NCBI GenBank assembly: GCA_017471045.1
Contig: JAFUWZ010000037.1
Coordinates: 37,917-101,916, forward strand
Direction of reading: 5' to 3'
DNA: 64,000 nt
Source: Bacteroidales bacterium
GTDB taxonomy: Bacteria; Bacteroidota; Bacteroidia; Bacteroidales; UBA932
Under the pieces are notes generated by a model. The model had not been told where the DNA came from and made no database searches. It saw nothing but the letters and a program-made list of their open reading frames with translations. This document shows, in pieces, positions 51,925-61,600 of the stretch (positions within the stretch are counted from its first letter, which is position 1; every line of letters begins with the position of its first letter). A program made the position numbers and the translations under genes.

Positions 51925-54900
51925 TCACAGGATAGGGATCGTGGTCCGTTTCCCGGCTTGCCGGGTCGTCAGGCTCAGGCCTTCCAGACATCCGTTCCCG
52001 ATCCGGTAGCGGATCCGGTCTGAGGACCCGTCCCGGTACAGGACCTTGATGTCCCCGTCCTTCTGGATCTTGACGCTGCGTACCGGCAGGGTGTCTCCGG
52101 CGCGCGTCGGGTAGAACAGGTAGGGCATGACGCAGGTTCCGCTCCCTTCCCGACGGAAGACCGGTGTGGCGACGGGAATGCATTCATAGCCCTGCAGGTG
52201 GGCCCAGCCCTGCACTTCGGGCGTTTCCTGGCCGCATACGACATCCGGCTCCTGAACCGGCTCCCAGAGCGGGACGACGGTGAGGTTGGCCTCGCCGGCG
52301 TCGTCCGTCCCTACGGCGTGCAGGGCCTTCTCCGTCCGGTAGCGGCCGGAGTTGAGATGGAACCAGGAGCAGTAGTCGTGCTGCGCCGGGTCGGAGGGCG
52401 TGAAGACGTCAAACAGCAGCCAGTAGCGGTCCTTGACAAAGACCAGCGCCCGATACTGGGTCACGGTCGAGTCCTGGTCCCGGCCGAATCCCTCGTCGTA
52501 CCAGCCTTCGGCGAAGTCGAAGCGCTCGTTTGAAATCCAGCGGTTGGGCATCGGCGCCTGGTTGTAGCGGATCGACTCCAGGCGGTTGAGGCTGCGGCGG
52601 TTCTGGTCCTTCCCGTCCACGCGCGAGACGTTGTGTCCGCGGGCCGAGAGGGCGTAGGCGCGCCACTGCGAGGTGTCGTAGGCGTAGGTTCCGCACTCGG
52701 TCAGCAGCCGGCGGCCGTAGGCGCTGAGCAGGAAACTCAGCTTGTCCTCGTGCGAGTGGGCCGGTGAGAAGGGACCGACCTCGAAGTGGGCATACAGGGC
52801 GTCCCCGTCCCATCCGGAGCGGGAGACGTACCAGCCGGCCCAGGGCATCCAGACCGAAGTGAAGGCCGGGACGGTGCCCTGCTTCCCGCCGGTGGCGACG
52901 TATTGGAAATCCGTCCGTCCGGGCAGGTAGGAGAAGCCTTGGGCAAGCATGCGGCGGGCGTCCCCCCAGCCGGCGTCGTTGAGTGCGGGCATGGATCCGT
53001 CCGGCATGCAGATCTTGAGATAGTAGTTGTAGGCGCTTTCCATCCGCCCGATGAAATCCTCCGGGAGCGGATAGTGGTTGATCCGGGCCACATCGTAGAT
53101 CCCCAGGATGTTGTGGAGACTGACGCCGTGGTAGCCGGGGGCGAGCTCCACCTGCGCCCCGTCGGGGTAAAACTGCTTCTGCTGCTCCTCGTAGAGGCGC
53201 CGGCTCGCGTATTCGCACCACTCCCGGGACTCCTTGAACTCGGGGAAGAGGATGCCCGTGTGGAACAGCCCGTTCATCTCCATGGTGAGCCAGTTGTTCT
53301 GGCGGTGATAGCTCCGCAGGTGCAGGCCGTGCTCGTGGAAGGACTTGACCATCATGACGATGGACTCATCGTCGAAGGAGGGGGAGCCGAGGAAGTAGAA
53401 GAAGGACTCGGGCCAGGCCCGCGCCGTCCGGATGCCGGTCTCGATCGTCCGCCAGCGGGACCAGTTGACGTTGGCGTCGGTGTCCGGAAGCGGATTGGAC
53501 ATCACCCAGCTACGCATCTGCCGGACGAAGGCCCGGGCGTATTTCTCGTCGCCGATGGCCTGGTAAGCCTGTCCCAGTGTGACCCAGAACGGGTGTCGGC
53601 TCAGCTGATAGGTCCATTCGACGTATTCGAGCGGGGCGGGATTGATGGACCAGTCGATCGTATCTCCGAACTGGTGGGGGATGCTGCAGCTCTCCAGCAG
53701 GTTGGAAGCGATCTTGTCGGCGGGGCCGCGGTCGTAGGCGGCGTCCCGGTGGGCCGGGTTGCGGACGTCGCGCCAGTCGAAGAGCCATTGCGGCTCCTGG
53801 CGGGTCTTCAAGTGGCGGACAAAATCTCTCTTGGCGGCGTCGTAATCGCCGCGGGCGACATCTTCCTTGACGGCCTCCAGCCCGGGATAGTCCAGGTCGA
53901 GAGCGTCGAAAAACATCGGATCGTCGGTGACGGGGCCCTCGAAGATGGGATAGGTCAGCTGCAGGAGCGAGGTCTGCAGGTCATAGCCGTCGCCGGTAAA
54001 GGCGAGCAGTTTCTCCAGCTGTTTCGCATACCCTGCCTTGTCGTAGCGGCTGCCCTTCATCAGGACGGCGACAAGGGCGTCCGAGTGGCGGTGCCCGGTG
54101 ATCTCCTCCTTGGGCCAGGGCTTCTCGCCGTTCCAGAACGGGAAATACCACTCGATGGCCTTCCGGATGGAGGCGCCTCCGGGCGTCCGGTACACCCATA
54201 GGTTCTCTCCGACCTTTTCTCCGACCTGGGCCAGGTCCACGAACCCCTGCAGATTCATGCCGCAGTAGCCCCAGGGCTTGGTCCTGGCCATCTCGAAGGG
54301 CTGCTCGCCGTCCGGGGCGAGCTGGCTGTCCAGCCGCCGGCGGGTGACTTCCCGCAGGTGGTTCCGCGCGAAGCCGCTTTGTCCGATGAAGATGGAGTAG
54401 GCGACGACCTGCAGGTCGTAGTAGGTGCCGTGGTTGTTGTGCTGCTTCCCTTCATCCTGCCCGATCGGGCTGTGGAGCATCCAGTCGCGGAACTCGCTGA
54501 ACCAGGCCTTCAGGCCGCGCTCATCGGCCTCGCTCCAGGCCTTGGAATCGCTGACGAGGATCGCCCCGTCCAGCATTTCGACGAAAGTGCGGGTGTCGAT
54601 CAGCCCGATGCCGCGTCCCTCGCAGATGCCCGGGATCCGCTGGCCGTAGTTGAGGTTCGGGTTCATCCGGGTCTCCGGATCCAGGAACCACGCCCGCAGC
54701 AGGCGGGCGGCGTGTGCGGCGTACTTCTCCTCACCGGAAAAATAATAGGCCAGGCCCAACTTCCGGACGGCATCGGTCAACTTCTCCAACTGGTCCCGGT
54801 CCGGATAGTCGTAGTAGCCCGGATAGACCTCCCCGTCCCGGCGGATGTAGGGCAGGCCGTCCGGCTTGGACGGGTCCGGCCACCAGTAGGGGCCCTGGCT

Positions 54901-55161
54901 GACATAGTCGTGCTTGTCTCCGCTGGGGGGTGTCTGGGTCTTGGTCGTGACCGTGAAAGGCCCTTCGGAGAGCAGTCCGTCCGCCTCCCGGATCAGCTGG
55001 CGGTAGGCCGACAGCGGGGCGGCTTCGCCCCGTTGGATCTGATGCTTCACGCGGGAGAGGACGGTCCGGTTGAACGCGATCAGCGGACGCCCGCCTTGCT
55101 CCTGCGCGGACAGCGGGAGCGCCAGGAGCAGAAGGGAGAGAAAGGTCGTGATTCGTTTCAT
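51925..55161 (-). CDS. Fusion of alginate-lyase-like domain and heparinase II/III-type lyase
   Basis: 1078 residues with a signal peptide (MKRITTFLSLLLLALPLSA). Residues about 25-400 are a complete alginate-lyase-like alpha-toroid (PF05426 type): SGDKHDYVSQGPYWWPDP, GYYDYPDRDQLEKL and KQHNNHGTYYDLQ (Asn242, Asn243, His244). Residues about 430-720 are a second toroid of heparinase II/III N-terminal type (EPQWLFDWRDVRNPAHRD, QNNWLTMEMNGLFHTGILFPEF). Residues about 740-1078 are the beta-sandwich with AHSHEDKLSFLLSAYGRRLLTE (His802, His804). PL17 enzymes combine one toroid and the sandwich in about 700 residues; this one has two toroids. Two lyase active sites are possible. Confidence 0.85.
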   Translation of the reverse strand: MKRITTFLSLLLLALPLSAQEQGGRPLIAFNRTVLSRVKHQIQRGEAAPLSAYRQLIREADGLLSEGPFTVTTKTQTPPSGDKHDYVSQGPYWWPDPSKPDGLPYIRRDGEVYPGYYDYPDRDQLEKLTDAVRKLGLAYYFSGEEKYAAHAARLLRAWFLDPETRMNPNLNYGQRIPGICEGRGIGLIDTRTFVEMLDGAILVSDSKAWSEADERGLKAWFSEFRDWMLHSPIGQDEGKQHNNHGTYYDLQVVAYSIFIGQSGFARNHLREVTRRRLDSQLAPDGEQPFEMARTKPWGYCGMNLQGFVDLAQVGEKVGENLWVYRTPGGASIRKAIEWYFPFWNGEKPWPKEEITGHRHSDALVAVLMKGSRYDKAGYAKQLEKLLAFTGDGYDLQTSLLQLTYPIFEGPVTDDPMFFDALDLDYPGLEAVKEDVARGDYDAAKRDFVRHLKTRQEPQWLFDWRDVRNPAHRDAAYDRGPADKIASNLLESCSIPHQFGDTIDWSINPAPLEYVEWTYQLSRHPFWVTLGQAYQAIGDEKYARAFVRQMRSWVMSNPLPDTDANVNWSRWRTIETGIRTARAWPESFFYFLGSPSFDDESIVMMVKSFHEHGLHLRSYHRQNNWLTMEMNGLFHTGILFPEFKESREWCEYASRRLYEEQQKQFYPDGAQVELAPGYHGVSLHNILGIYDVARINHYPLPEDFIGRMESAYNYYLKICMPDGSMPALNDAGWGDARRMLAQGFSYLPGRTDFQYVATGGKQGTVPAFTSVWMPWAGWYVSRSGWDGDALYAHFEVGPFSPAHSHEDKLSFLLSAYGRRLLTECGTYAYDTSQWRAYALSARGHNVSRVDGKDQNRRSLNRLESIRYNQAPMPNRWISNERFDFAEGWYDEGFGRDQDSTVTQYRALVFVKDRYWLLFDVFTPSDPAQHDYCSWFHLNSGRYRTEKALHAVGTDDAGEANLTVVPLWEPVQEPDVVCGQETPEVQGWAHLQGYECIPVATPVFRREGSGTCVMPYLFYPTRAGDTLPVRSVKIQKDGDIKVLYRDGSSDRIRYRIGNGCLEGLSLTTRQAGKRTTIPIL

Positions 55162-55179
55162 GGCAGTGTTATAAAGGAT

Positions 55180-55213
55180 GTGGGAGTGTGTTCCATCAGA
55201 AGCACACTCCCAC
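55180..55213 (-). other. Perfect hairpin between the lipoprotein and double-lyase genes
   Basis: GTGGGAGTGTG (55180-55190) and CACACTCCCAC (55203-55213) form an 11-bp stem with a 12-nt loop in the 85-nt gap between cistrons. No T-run follows on the minus strand, so it is more likely an mRNA-stabilising or processing hairpin than a terminator. Confidence 0.6.
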
Positions 55214-55246
55214 GAAAATACAAAAGATTCCGGAAAGAACCAAGCG

Positions 55247-56224
55247 CTACAGGGCGTATCTCTTGACGCTGATCTTCATCGAACCGGAAGAAACGGAGTT
55301 GACATACACGTAGGCCCGGTATTTCCCGTCGGCCGTCTCGACCCAGACGCCGTACTGTTCGCCCAGCCGCAGCGCGTAGTCCGTCGCCCCTGAGAAATCC
55401 TTCTGCTGGAAGTCCAGGTCGTCGATGAACTTGGCGTTGTTGAGGTCGGACAGCTGGCGGTCCTGCAGGTTATAGACGCGGACCAGCCGGGCGTTGCCGC
55501 TCATGCCGGAAGGGATCGTCGCACCGTCGCGCAGCTCTGCCGGAGCGGCGGGCGTGAGAAGCGAGTGGCTGATGTCTTCCTTGGCGGAGAAGTGATAGAC
55601 CAAGTCCACATCGGCGCCGGCCGAAGAGGAGACCTGGACGGCCTTCCCGTCCTTGTGGAAGGACAGATAGCAATTCTCTGCGGAGACGGTCTCGTTGAGC
55701 ACCATATCCATCTTGGAGATGTTGTAGGGCCCCATTTCGATCTCGGCGTCCTGGCCGTTGCTGGACTTTACGGAGAACCTGAAGCTGACCTGCTTGCCGC
55801 GGGCGGCCTCCGGGATGACATAGTAGTAGCGCAGGGTCGCCGCACAGGTGTCGGCCGTGAAGGTGCAGGAAGTCGCCGGGCCGCTCGTCTGGCTGTCAGC
55901 GCAGACGCGCACGGGGACGTCCGCTCCCGCGTTGTTGGTGCTGTACGAATTGGGGTCGAAGCGGGTCCCTTCGGCACCGGCGATCGTCGCTTCCACCGTG
56001 GCGGAACTGAGCTTGCCGAGTTTGGAAGGGAGCGCCATCGCATAGGCGAACTCGATGGTTTCGCCCACGATGTTCGGCTGGGTGGGCAGGGTCCGTTTGA
56101 TGCAGTCGTTGCTCAGCTGCGTGACGGGATCTTTCAGCAGTTTCTGTTCCTGCTCGCAGGAAACGAAGAGCCCTGCCACGGCAGCCAGGCCTGTCATGAG
56201 ACAATATCTGAATTTCATAATCAT
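55247..56224 (-). CDS. SusCD-associated surface lipoprotein (DUF4466-like)
   Basis: 325 residues, or 323 from the inner ATG 56218. The signal MKFRYCLMTGLAAVAGLFVSC has lipobox FVSC. The mature part starts EQEQKLLKDPVTQLSNDCIKR and has beta-sandwich patterns; YNISKMDMVLNETVSAENCYLSF and a C-terminal RLGEQYGVWVETADGKYRAYVYV unit are notable. The layout resembles DUF4466-type proteins of SusCD loci. It is likely a surface glycan-binding protein for the third pair. Confidence 0.6.
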   Translation of the reverse strand: MIMKFRYCLMTGLAAVAGLFVSCEQEQKLLKDPVTQLSNDCIKRTLPTQPNIVGETIEFAYAMALPSKLGKLSSATVEATIAGAEGTRFDPNSYSTNNAGADVPVRVCADSQTSGPATSCTFTADTCAATLRYYYVIPEAARGKQVSFRFSVKSSNGQDAEIEMGPYNISKMDMVLNETVSAENCYLSFHKDGKAVQVSSSAGADVDLVYHFSAKEDISHSLLTPAAPAELRDGATIPSGMSGNARLVRVYNLQDRQLSDLNNAKFIDDLDFQQKDFSGATDYALRLGEQYGVWVETADGKYRAYVYVNSVSSGSMKISVKRYAL

Positions 56225-56235
56225 ACGTATTGATA

Positions 56236-56748
56236 TTATTGTAACGGACGTTCAAGGATCACGAAGGTGTAGGTCTTTTTGATGACCCGGTCTCCGGCGA
56301 TCACCGTGTATTTCAAGGCACTGCTGGGGAAATCGCCGGTCTCGACGACCCGCACGCCCAATTGTTCATTGGGGATGCCGGCCGCAGTCCAGTCTCCGTC
56401 CACATAGGGGAAGCTCATCTTGGAGCCGGAGAAATCCGTCCAGCCGGTGATCTTGGGATCCAGCTTGGCATCCTCGCAGAGGGAAACCTGCGGCTTGACG
56501 TGGGTCAGATCCGTCCCGTAGCGGACGTAGGCCACGACCACCTGGGCCGTCGTGTCGATCCATGCGTTGCCCAGCAGCGTGCTCTGGTAATCCGCGTCCA
56601 GCAGCTGGAAGTTGCTGACGTAGCATTCACCCCGCTCGGTGATCAGCAGGCCGTCTTCGTCCACGGGGAACTTCTCGCAGGAGATCATCGCGCCCGTCAG
56701 GCCCGCCAACAACAGGAACAATATGGAAATATTGGAAAGTTTTTTCAT
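56236..56748 (-). CDS. Small SusCD-associated lipoprotein
   Basis: 170 residues. The signal MKKLSNISILFLLLAGLTGAMISC has lipobox MISC. The mature part (EKFPVDEDGLLITERGECYVSNFQL, VVAYVRYGTDLTHVKPQVSL) looks like one DUF5018-like Ig unit. It starts 24 nt after the SusD stop and ends 11 nt before the next lipoprotein gene. It is probably an accessory surface protein. Confidence 0.6.
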   Translation of the reverse strand: MKKLSNISILFLLLAGLTGAMISCEKFPVDEDGLLITERGECYVSNFQLLDADYQSTLLGNAWIDTTAQVVVAYVRYGTDLTHVKPQVSLCEDAKLDPKITGWTDFSGSKMSFPYVDGDWTAAGIPNEQLGVRVVETGDFPSSALKYTVIAGDRVIKKTYTFVILERPLQ

Positions 56749-56772
56749 ATTCTTGAAAGATTGAGAGATGAA

Positions 56773-58674
56773 TTATAACCAGGGCGCATTCTGCGTCAGG
56801 TTGGGGTTCTTGTTGCGCTCGGAAGTCGGAATCTGGAAGATGTAGTAACGCTGGTAGTTGCGGAAGGAGGTGTTGTTGAAGTAGGTGTTCTTCAAGGCTC
56901 CCCAGGAATCATACAACTTCACGCCGCCGGAAGTCTGCGGCTCGCACCAGACCCGCTCGATCGAGCGCCAGCGGCGCAGGTCCCAGAAGCGGTGGCCTTC
57001 GGCGAAGAGCTCGACGATACGTTCCTGCTCGATGGCATAGAAGAAGGTCTCCTTGTCTGCGTACTTCTCCGCTTTGAGGGCCGGGAGATTGCCGCGGTGG
57101 CGCACCCGGTTCACGACATCGATGGCCAGTCCGCCGTCGCCGGTCGGTCCATAGGCCTCGTTGGCCGCCTCGGCGTACATGAGATAGACGTCGGCCAGGC
57201 GCATGGCGGGCCATTTGTAGTCGCCGTCGTTGCGGCCGACTCCCGCCCAGTTGATGACGAACTTGCGCATGATTGTGCCTTCGGCATCGGCATCGGCGTT
57301 GATGGCTGCGTTCGGAGCGTCATAGCCTGGCACGTCACCCGTCAGGGTCTTGTACCGGTACAGGCGTACCTGGTCGAAAGCGAGGTTGAGATAGCAGTAC
57401 ATGCGCTCGCCCTCCCACATGACGGAGGACTTCATCCGGTAGTCGCGGTTTCTGTAGCTTTCCGGATTGAGGGCGGAGTTCTCGCGGGTATAAGCATCGC
57501 TGGCGGAGCTGGGATTCAGGCGCTCGACCGGCTCGCAGAAGTCACCGGTAACCGTGGACTGATAGCGGTCGATGATGCCGAAACGCGGCTGGCCCCAGCC
57601 CTGGGAACCTTGCGTGGCGCGCGTGCCGAAGTCACGCATCAGTTCGTCGCCCTGGCTGGTGCCGGTGCCGCCGTGGGCGAATCCGACCAGCAGTTCATCG
57701 GCATCGTTGGCTTTGGACGTAAAGAGATAGTAATAGTTGGGCAGGGTCTCCCAGTCTCCCAGGTCGCCGCATTCGCCCGGTTCACCGTTCATGTAGAGGT
57801 CCATGCCGGACTCTTCGATGACCTTCTTGAAGTCGGCGGCGGCAGCCTTGTAGGCCTTGTCGGACTCGGACTGGTTGGCGGTGAAGGTGTCCAGCTCAGG
57901 CCATCCGCCGTTGGGAGCCAGGGTCTTGCCCCAGGGCCAGTTCGTGCGGTTCCAGCAGGCCCAGTAGAGCTGCAGCTTGCCGCGGAAGGCCAGGGCGCCC
58001 CATTTGCTCTGGCGGCCGAGGGCCACGGGACGGTTCGGGAGATGCTCCCACGCATAGGTGAAATCGTCGTAGCAATGCTGGTAGATCTCGGCGATCGGGG
58101 TGCGCTCGATTTCGGACACTTCGTCGTTGCTGTTGATGATCTTGTCGAAATACGGGACGTCGCCCCACATCGTGATCAGGCGGAAATACACCATCGCGCG
58201 CAGCATCCTCGCCTCGCCGATGATGCCTTCGAGGGACGCGACCGAAGCGGGATCCGTGATGTCGGGGAGCATCTTCTCGACGTTTTCCTGCACATAGTTG
58301 CAGCGGTTGACTCCTGCGTAGGCATAGGTATAATAGTTGGTATAAGAACTGCCGGTGGTCGAGGACGGGTTGTTGTAGGTCCCTCCCTTGTAAGCATTGT
58401 TGCGCGGGGCCGTGGCCTGGTTGTCGTTGGCGGATGCCCGGAAACGGATATATTCGCCCAATCCGTCGAACATGTAGTCCCGGTCGAAAAGGCGGCGGAC
58501 TTCCGTGTAGGCGCCGTTCAGGGCAAAGGTGGCGTCGTCCTGCGTCTTCCAGAACTGGCTGGAGGCCAACTCTTCCGTCGGCACCTGGTCCAGCAGGTCC
58601 TTGTGGCAGGAGGAGAAGCAGCATGCGCAGGCCAGCGCTATGAGGATATATACTGTTTTTTTCATATCTTTCAT
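56773..58674 (-). CDS. susD: SusD/RagB-family surface lipoprotein (third pair of the uronate locus)
   Basis: 633 residues (630 from the inner ATG 58665). The signal MKKTVYILIALACACCFSSC has lipobox FSSC, and the mature start is HKDLLDQVPTEE. MRLADVYLMYAEAANEAYGPTG and EQERIVELFAEGHRFWDLRRWR are SusD hallmarks. It follows SusC after 3 nt. Confidence 0.96.
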   Translation of the reverse strand: MKDMKKTVYILIALACACCFSSCHKDLLDQVPTEELASSQFWKTQDDATFALNGAYTEVRRLFDRDYMFDGLGEYIRFRASANDNQATAPRNNAYKGGTYNNPSSTTGSSYTNYYTYAYAGVNRCNYVQENVEKMLPDITDPASVASLEGIIGEARMLRAMVYFRLITMWGDVPYFDKIINSNDEVSEIERTPIAEIYQHCYDDFTYAWEHLPNRPVALGRQSKWGALAFRGKLQLYWACWNRTNWPWGKTLAPNGGWPELDTFTANQSESDKAYKAAAADFKKVIEESGMDLYMNGEPGECGDLGDWETLPNYYYLFTSKANDADELLVGFAHGGTGTSQGDELMRDFGTRATQGSQGWGQPRFGIIDRYQSTVTGDFCEPVERLNPSSASDAYTRENSALNPESYRNRDYRMKSSVMWEGERMYCYLNLAFDQVRLYRYKTLTGDVPGYDAPNAAINADADAEGTIMRKFVINWAGVGRNDGDYKWPAMRLADVYLMYAEAANEAYGPTGDGGLAIDVVNRVRHRGNLPALKAEKYADKETFFYAIEQERIVELFAEGHRFWDLRRWRSIERVWCEPQTSGGVKLYDSWGALKNTYFNNTSFRNYQRYYIFQIPTSERNKNPNLTQNAPWL

Positions 58675-58677
58675 CTT

Positions 58678-61600
58678 CTAGAAACCGATGTTAATACCCA
58701 CGGAGTAGGATCTGTTGATAGGGTACAAGTCTCTGGTGCTGTACGGCTTCTCCGGATCCAGGCCCGGATACTTCGTCAGGGTGAACAGGTTCTCCGCGGA
58801 GAGATACAGGCGGGCGTTGTACATGCCGGCCTTGGAGATCCAGCGCTTAGGGAAGTTGTAACCGATCTGGAGGTTCTTCAGGCGCAGGTAGGACATGTCG
58901 TACAGGAAGTTGCCCACGGCGGTGCTGTTGCTCGGGGTCTGGACGTATCCGGCACCGAGACGCTGGAAGGTGGCATCCCGGTTCTCGAGGGACCAGGTGT
59001 CAGCCCAGTGCAGCTGCTGGAAATTGTAGCGTTTGTCGGACGGGTTGGTCTTGTTGAAGTCCGTGTACCAGACGTCCTTCCGTCCGGCTGCGCCGTTGAA
59101 CAAGGCCATGATGTCGAGTCCTTTCCACTCGGCCGTCAGCGTCAGACCGAAAGTCGTCGTCGGGCGGTCACGCTGGATGTTGGGATAGGCCTTGAGGTCC
59201 TTGCTGTCGATGAGGCCGTCACCGTTGAGGTCCTTGATCAGCACCTGGCCGGGCGTAGCACTCTGCGGGGTGTTGTCGTAGATGTCCTGCCAGGTCTGGG
59301 CGATGCCGACGCTCTCATAGTTGTAGAGGAAGTGGTAAGGCATGCCGATATAGATCCAGCCGCGGCTCAGGAACTCGTTCCAGCTCTCGAGAGTGGTCTT
59401 GTTGTAAGCCGCGTTGAAGTTGACCGAGTAGTTGAAGTCTCCGGCATGGTCTCGCCATGTCAGGTTCAGCTCGACACCGCGGTTGCGCATGTCACCGATG
59501 TTCTTGCGGGGCGCGTCGTAGGCACCGGACAGGTGGATGGACATCTCGGAAGGACGGTTCATGCCGGAAGTGAGGCGGTCGTAGTAGTCGATCTCGGCGC
59601 GCAGGCGGTTCTTCAGGAAGCCCAAGTCGAGGCCGACGTTGAAGACGTTGGACTCTTCCCAGGACAGTTCCTGGTTGATCATCTTCGTGTTGATGAAGCC
59701 CTTCACCACTTCTGTCGTCATGTAGTTGGCGGCGGCGAGGGTCTCCTGCTGCTCGTAGCGGCCGACGCCGCTGTTGTTGCCGGTCCGGCCCCAGGAGATG
59801 CGGAACTTACCGTTCTCCAGCCAGGACTGCGTGACGGGCTGGAGGAAGTCCTCCTCCGTGAAGCGCCAGCCGAGGGCCACCGACGGGAAGAAGCCGAAGC
59901 GGTAGCCGTCCGCGAAACGGGAAGATCCGTCCACGCGGAAGTTGAACTCGAAGAGGTATTTGTCCCATCCCGTGTAGTTGAAACGCCCGATGTAGGAGCG
60001 CAGGCCTTCCGCGTAGGAGCTTCCGCTGTTGTCATAGACGTTTTTCAGGGCACCGTTGATTTCGGTGATGGTCGGATGGAGACGGTCGTTGCGGGACGCG
60101 CTCATCGAGCGGGAGTGCCAGTACTCTTCGCTGTAGTTGAACATGAGGGCGAAGTCCTGTGTGTCGGCGATGTTGAAATTGTAGCTCAGCCGGGCGTTCC
60201 ATTGGGTCTTGTAGCTGGTCGTGTTGCTGTCGGAGACGGAGGTGTTGTCCGCTACGTAGTTACGGCCGAGGTCGGCCCCGGTCTGGAAGTTGTAGGCGGC
60301 TCCCGTCGGCGTGTCCGCGGACTTGGCGAAATAGTTCATGTAGCTCAGGGAGTAGTCCGTGTGGGCGACGAGGCCCTTGATGATCTCCCAATCGACGTAC
60401 ATGTTGCCGTTTACGTTCTGGCGGGTCTGCGTGCGGTTGCGGGAGTTGAAGAAGGCATACGGGTTGTACGCCTGCAGGTCTTCTCCGTAGGCCATGACGC
60501 CGCCGTAGCGTCCGCTGACGGGATCGTAGGGCGTCACGCCGGCGACGGCATACTGCATGTCACCACCGCCGGAATCGTTCGTATCGTTGTTGGTGATGCC
60601 GTCGGCATAGCCGGTATAGTTGAAGTCCGACCAGTTGCCGTCGAAGCGGGCACCGACCGTGACGTTCTTCAACACCTTGTAGTCATAGTTGAAGCGCGTG
60701 TTGTAGCGGCGGTAGCCGTTGTTGATCTGGACACCCTGCTTGTCCATCATGCCGAGCGAGATGTAGAAGTTGGACTTCTCGTTGCCGCCGCTGGCGGAGA
60801 GGGTGTAGTTCTGGAGGGAACCGGTCCGCATGAAGACGTCGTACCAGTCGGTGTTGGGGAAGCGGAGCGGATCGATCATGCCCATGGCCAGCCACTGGTC
60901 GATGGTGCCGTCCTTGAAGTTGTAGCTCTCCCGCTTGGTGCTGTTGGAGGCCGCAAACTGCTGCAGGGTCAGGGCACGCGGATAGTCGTCCAGGAAATCG
61001 TAGGCACGGGTCGGCGTCTCGAAGGCGACAGAGGCGTTGAAGTTGATGGACGTCCGGTCGGCGTTCTTGCCGGTCTTGGTCGTGATCAGGATGACGCCGT
61101 TGGCCGCACGGGATCCGTAAACGGAGGCCGAGGCCGCGTCCTTCAGGACCGAGATGCTCTCGACATCGGCGAAGTTGATGCGGTCGATGTCCACGTCCGG
61201 CATGCCATCGACGACCACCAGGGGCGTGGCCGTGTTGACCGTACCCAGACCGCGGATCATCAGGGACGCGCCGTCCTTACCGGCCATGCTGGTCGTGCTC
61301 GTGACCTGGAGACCGGGGACGAGTCCGGACAGTCCGGTGGAGACGTTGGAGATCGAGCGGCTGGTCATCTTTTCATCGACATTGACGGCCGATACGGCGC
61401 CGGTCAGGTTGACCTTTTTCTGGGTGCCGTAGCCGACCACGACGACTTCTTCCAGGGCGCTCACATCCTCTTCCAGAATGATGTTGAGGACGGTCAGGTT
61501 GCCGGGCTTGACGTCTTGGTCACGGTAGCCGATCGAAGAGAAATGGAGAGTGGATCCGGGATCGGCCTCGAGGGCCCATGCACCGTTCAGGTCTGTTATG

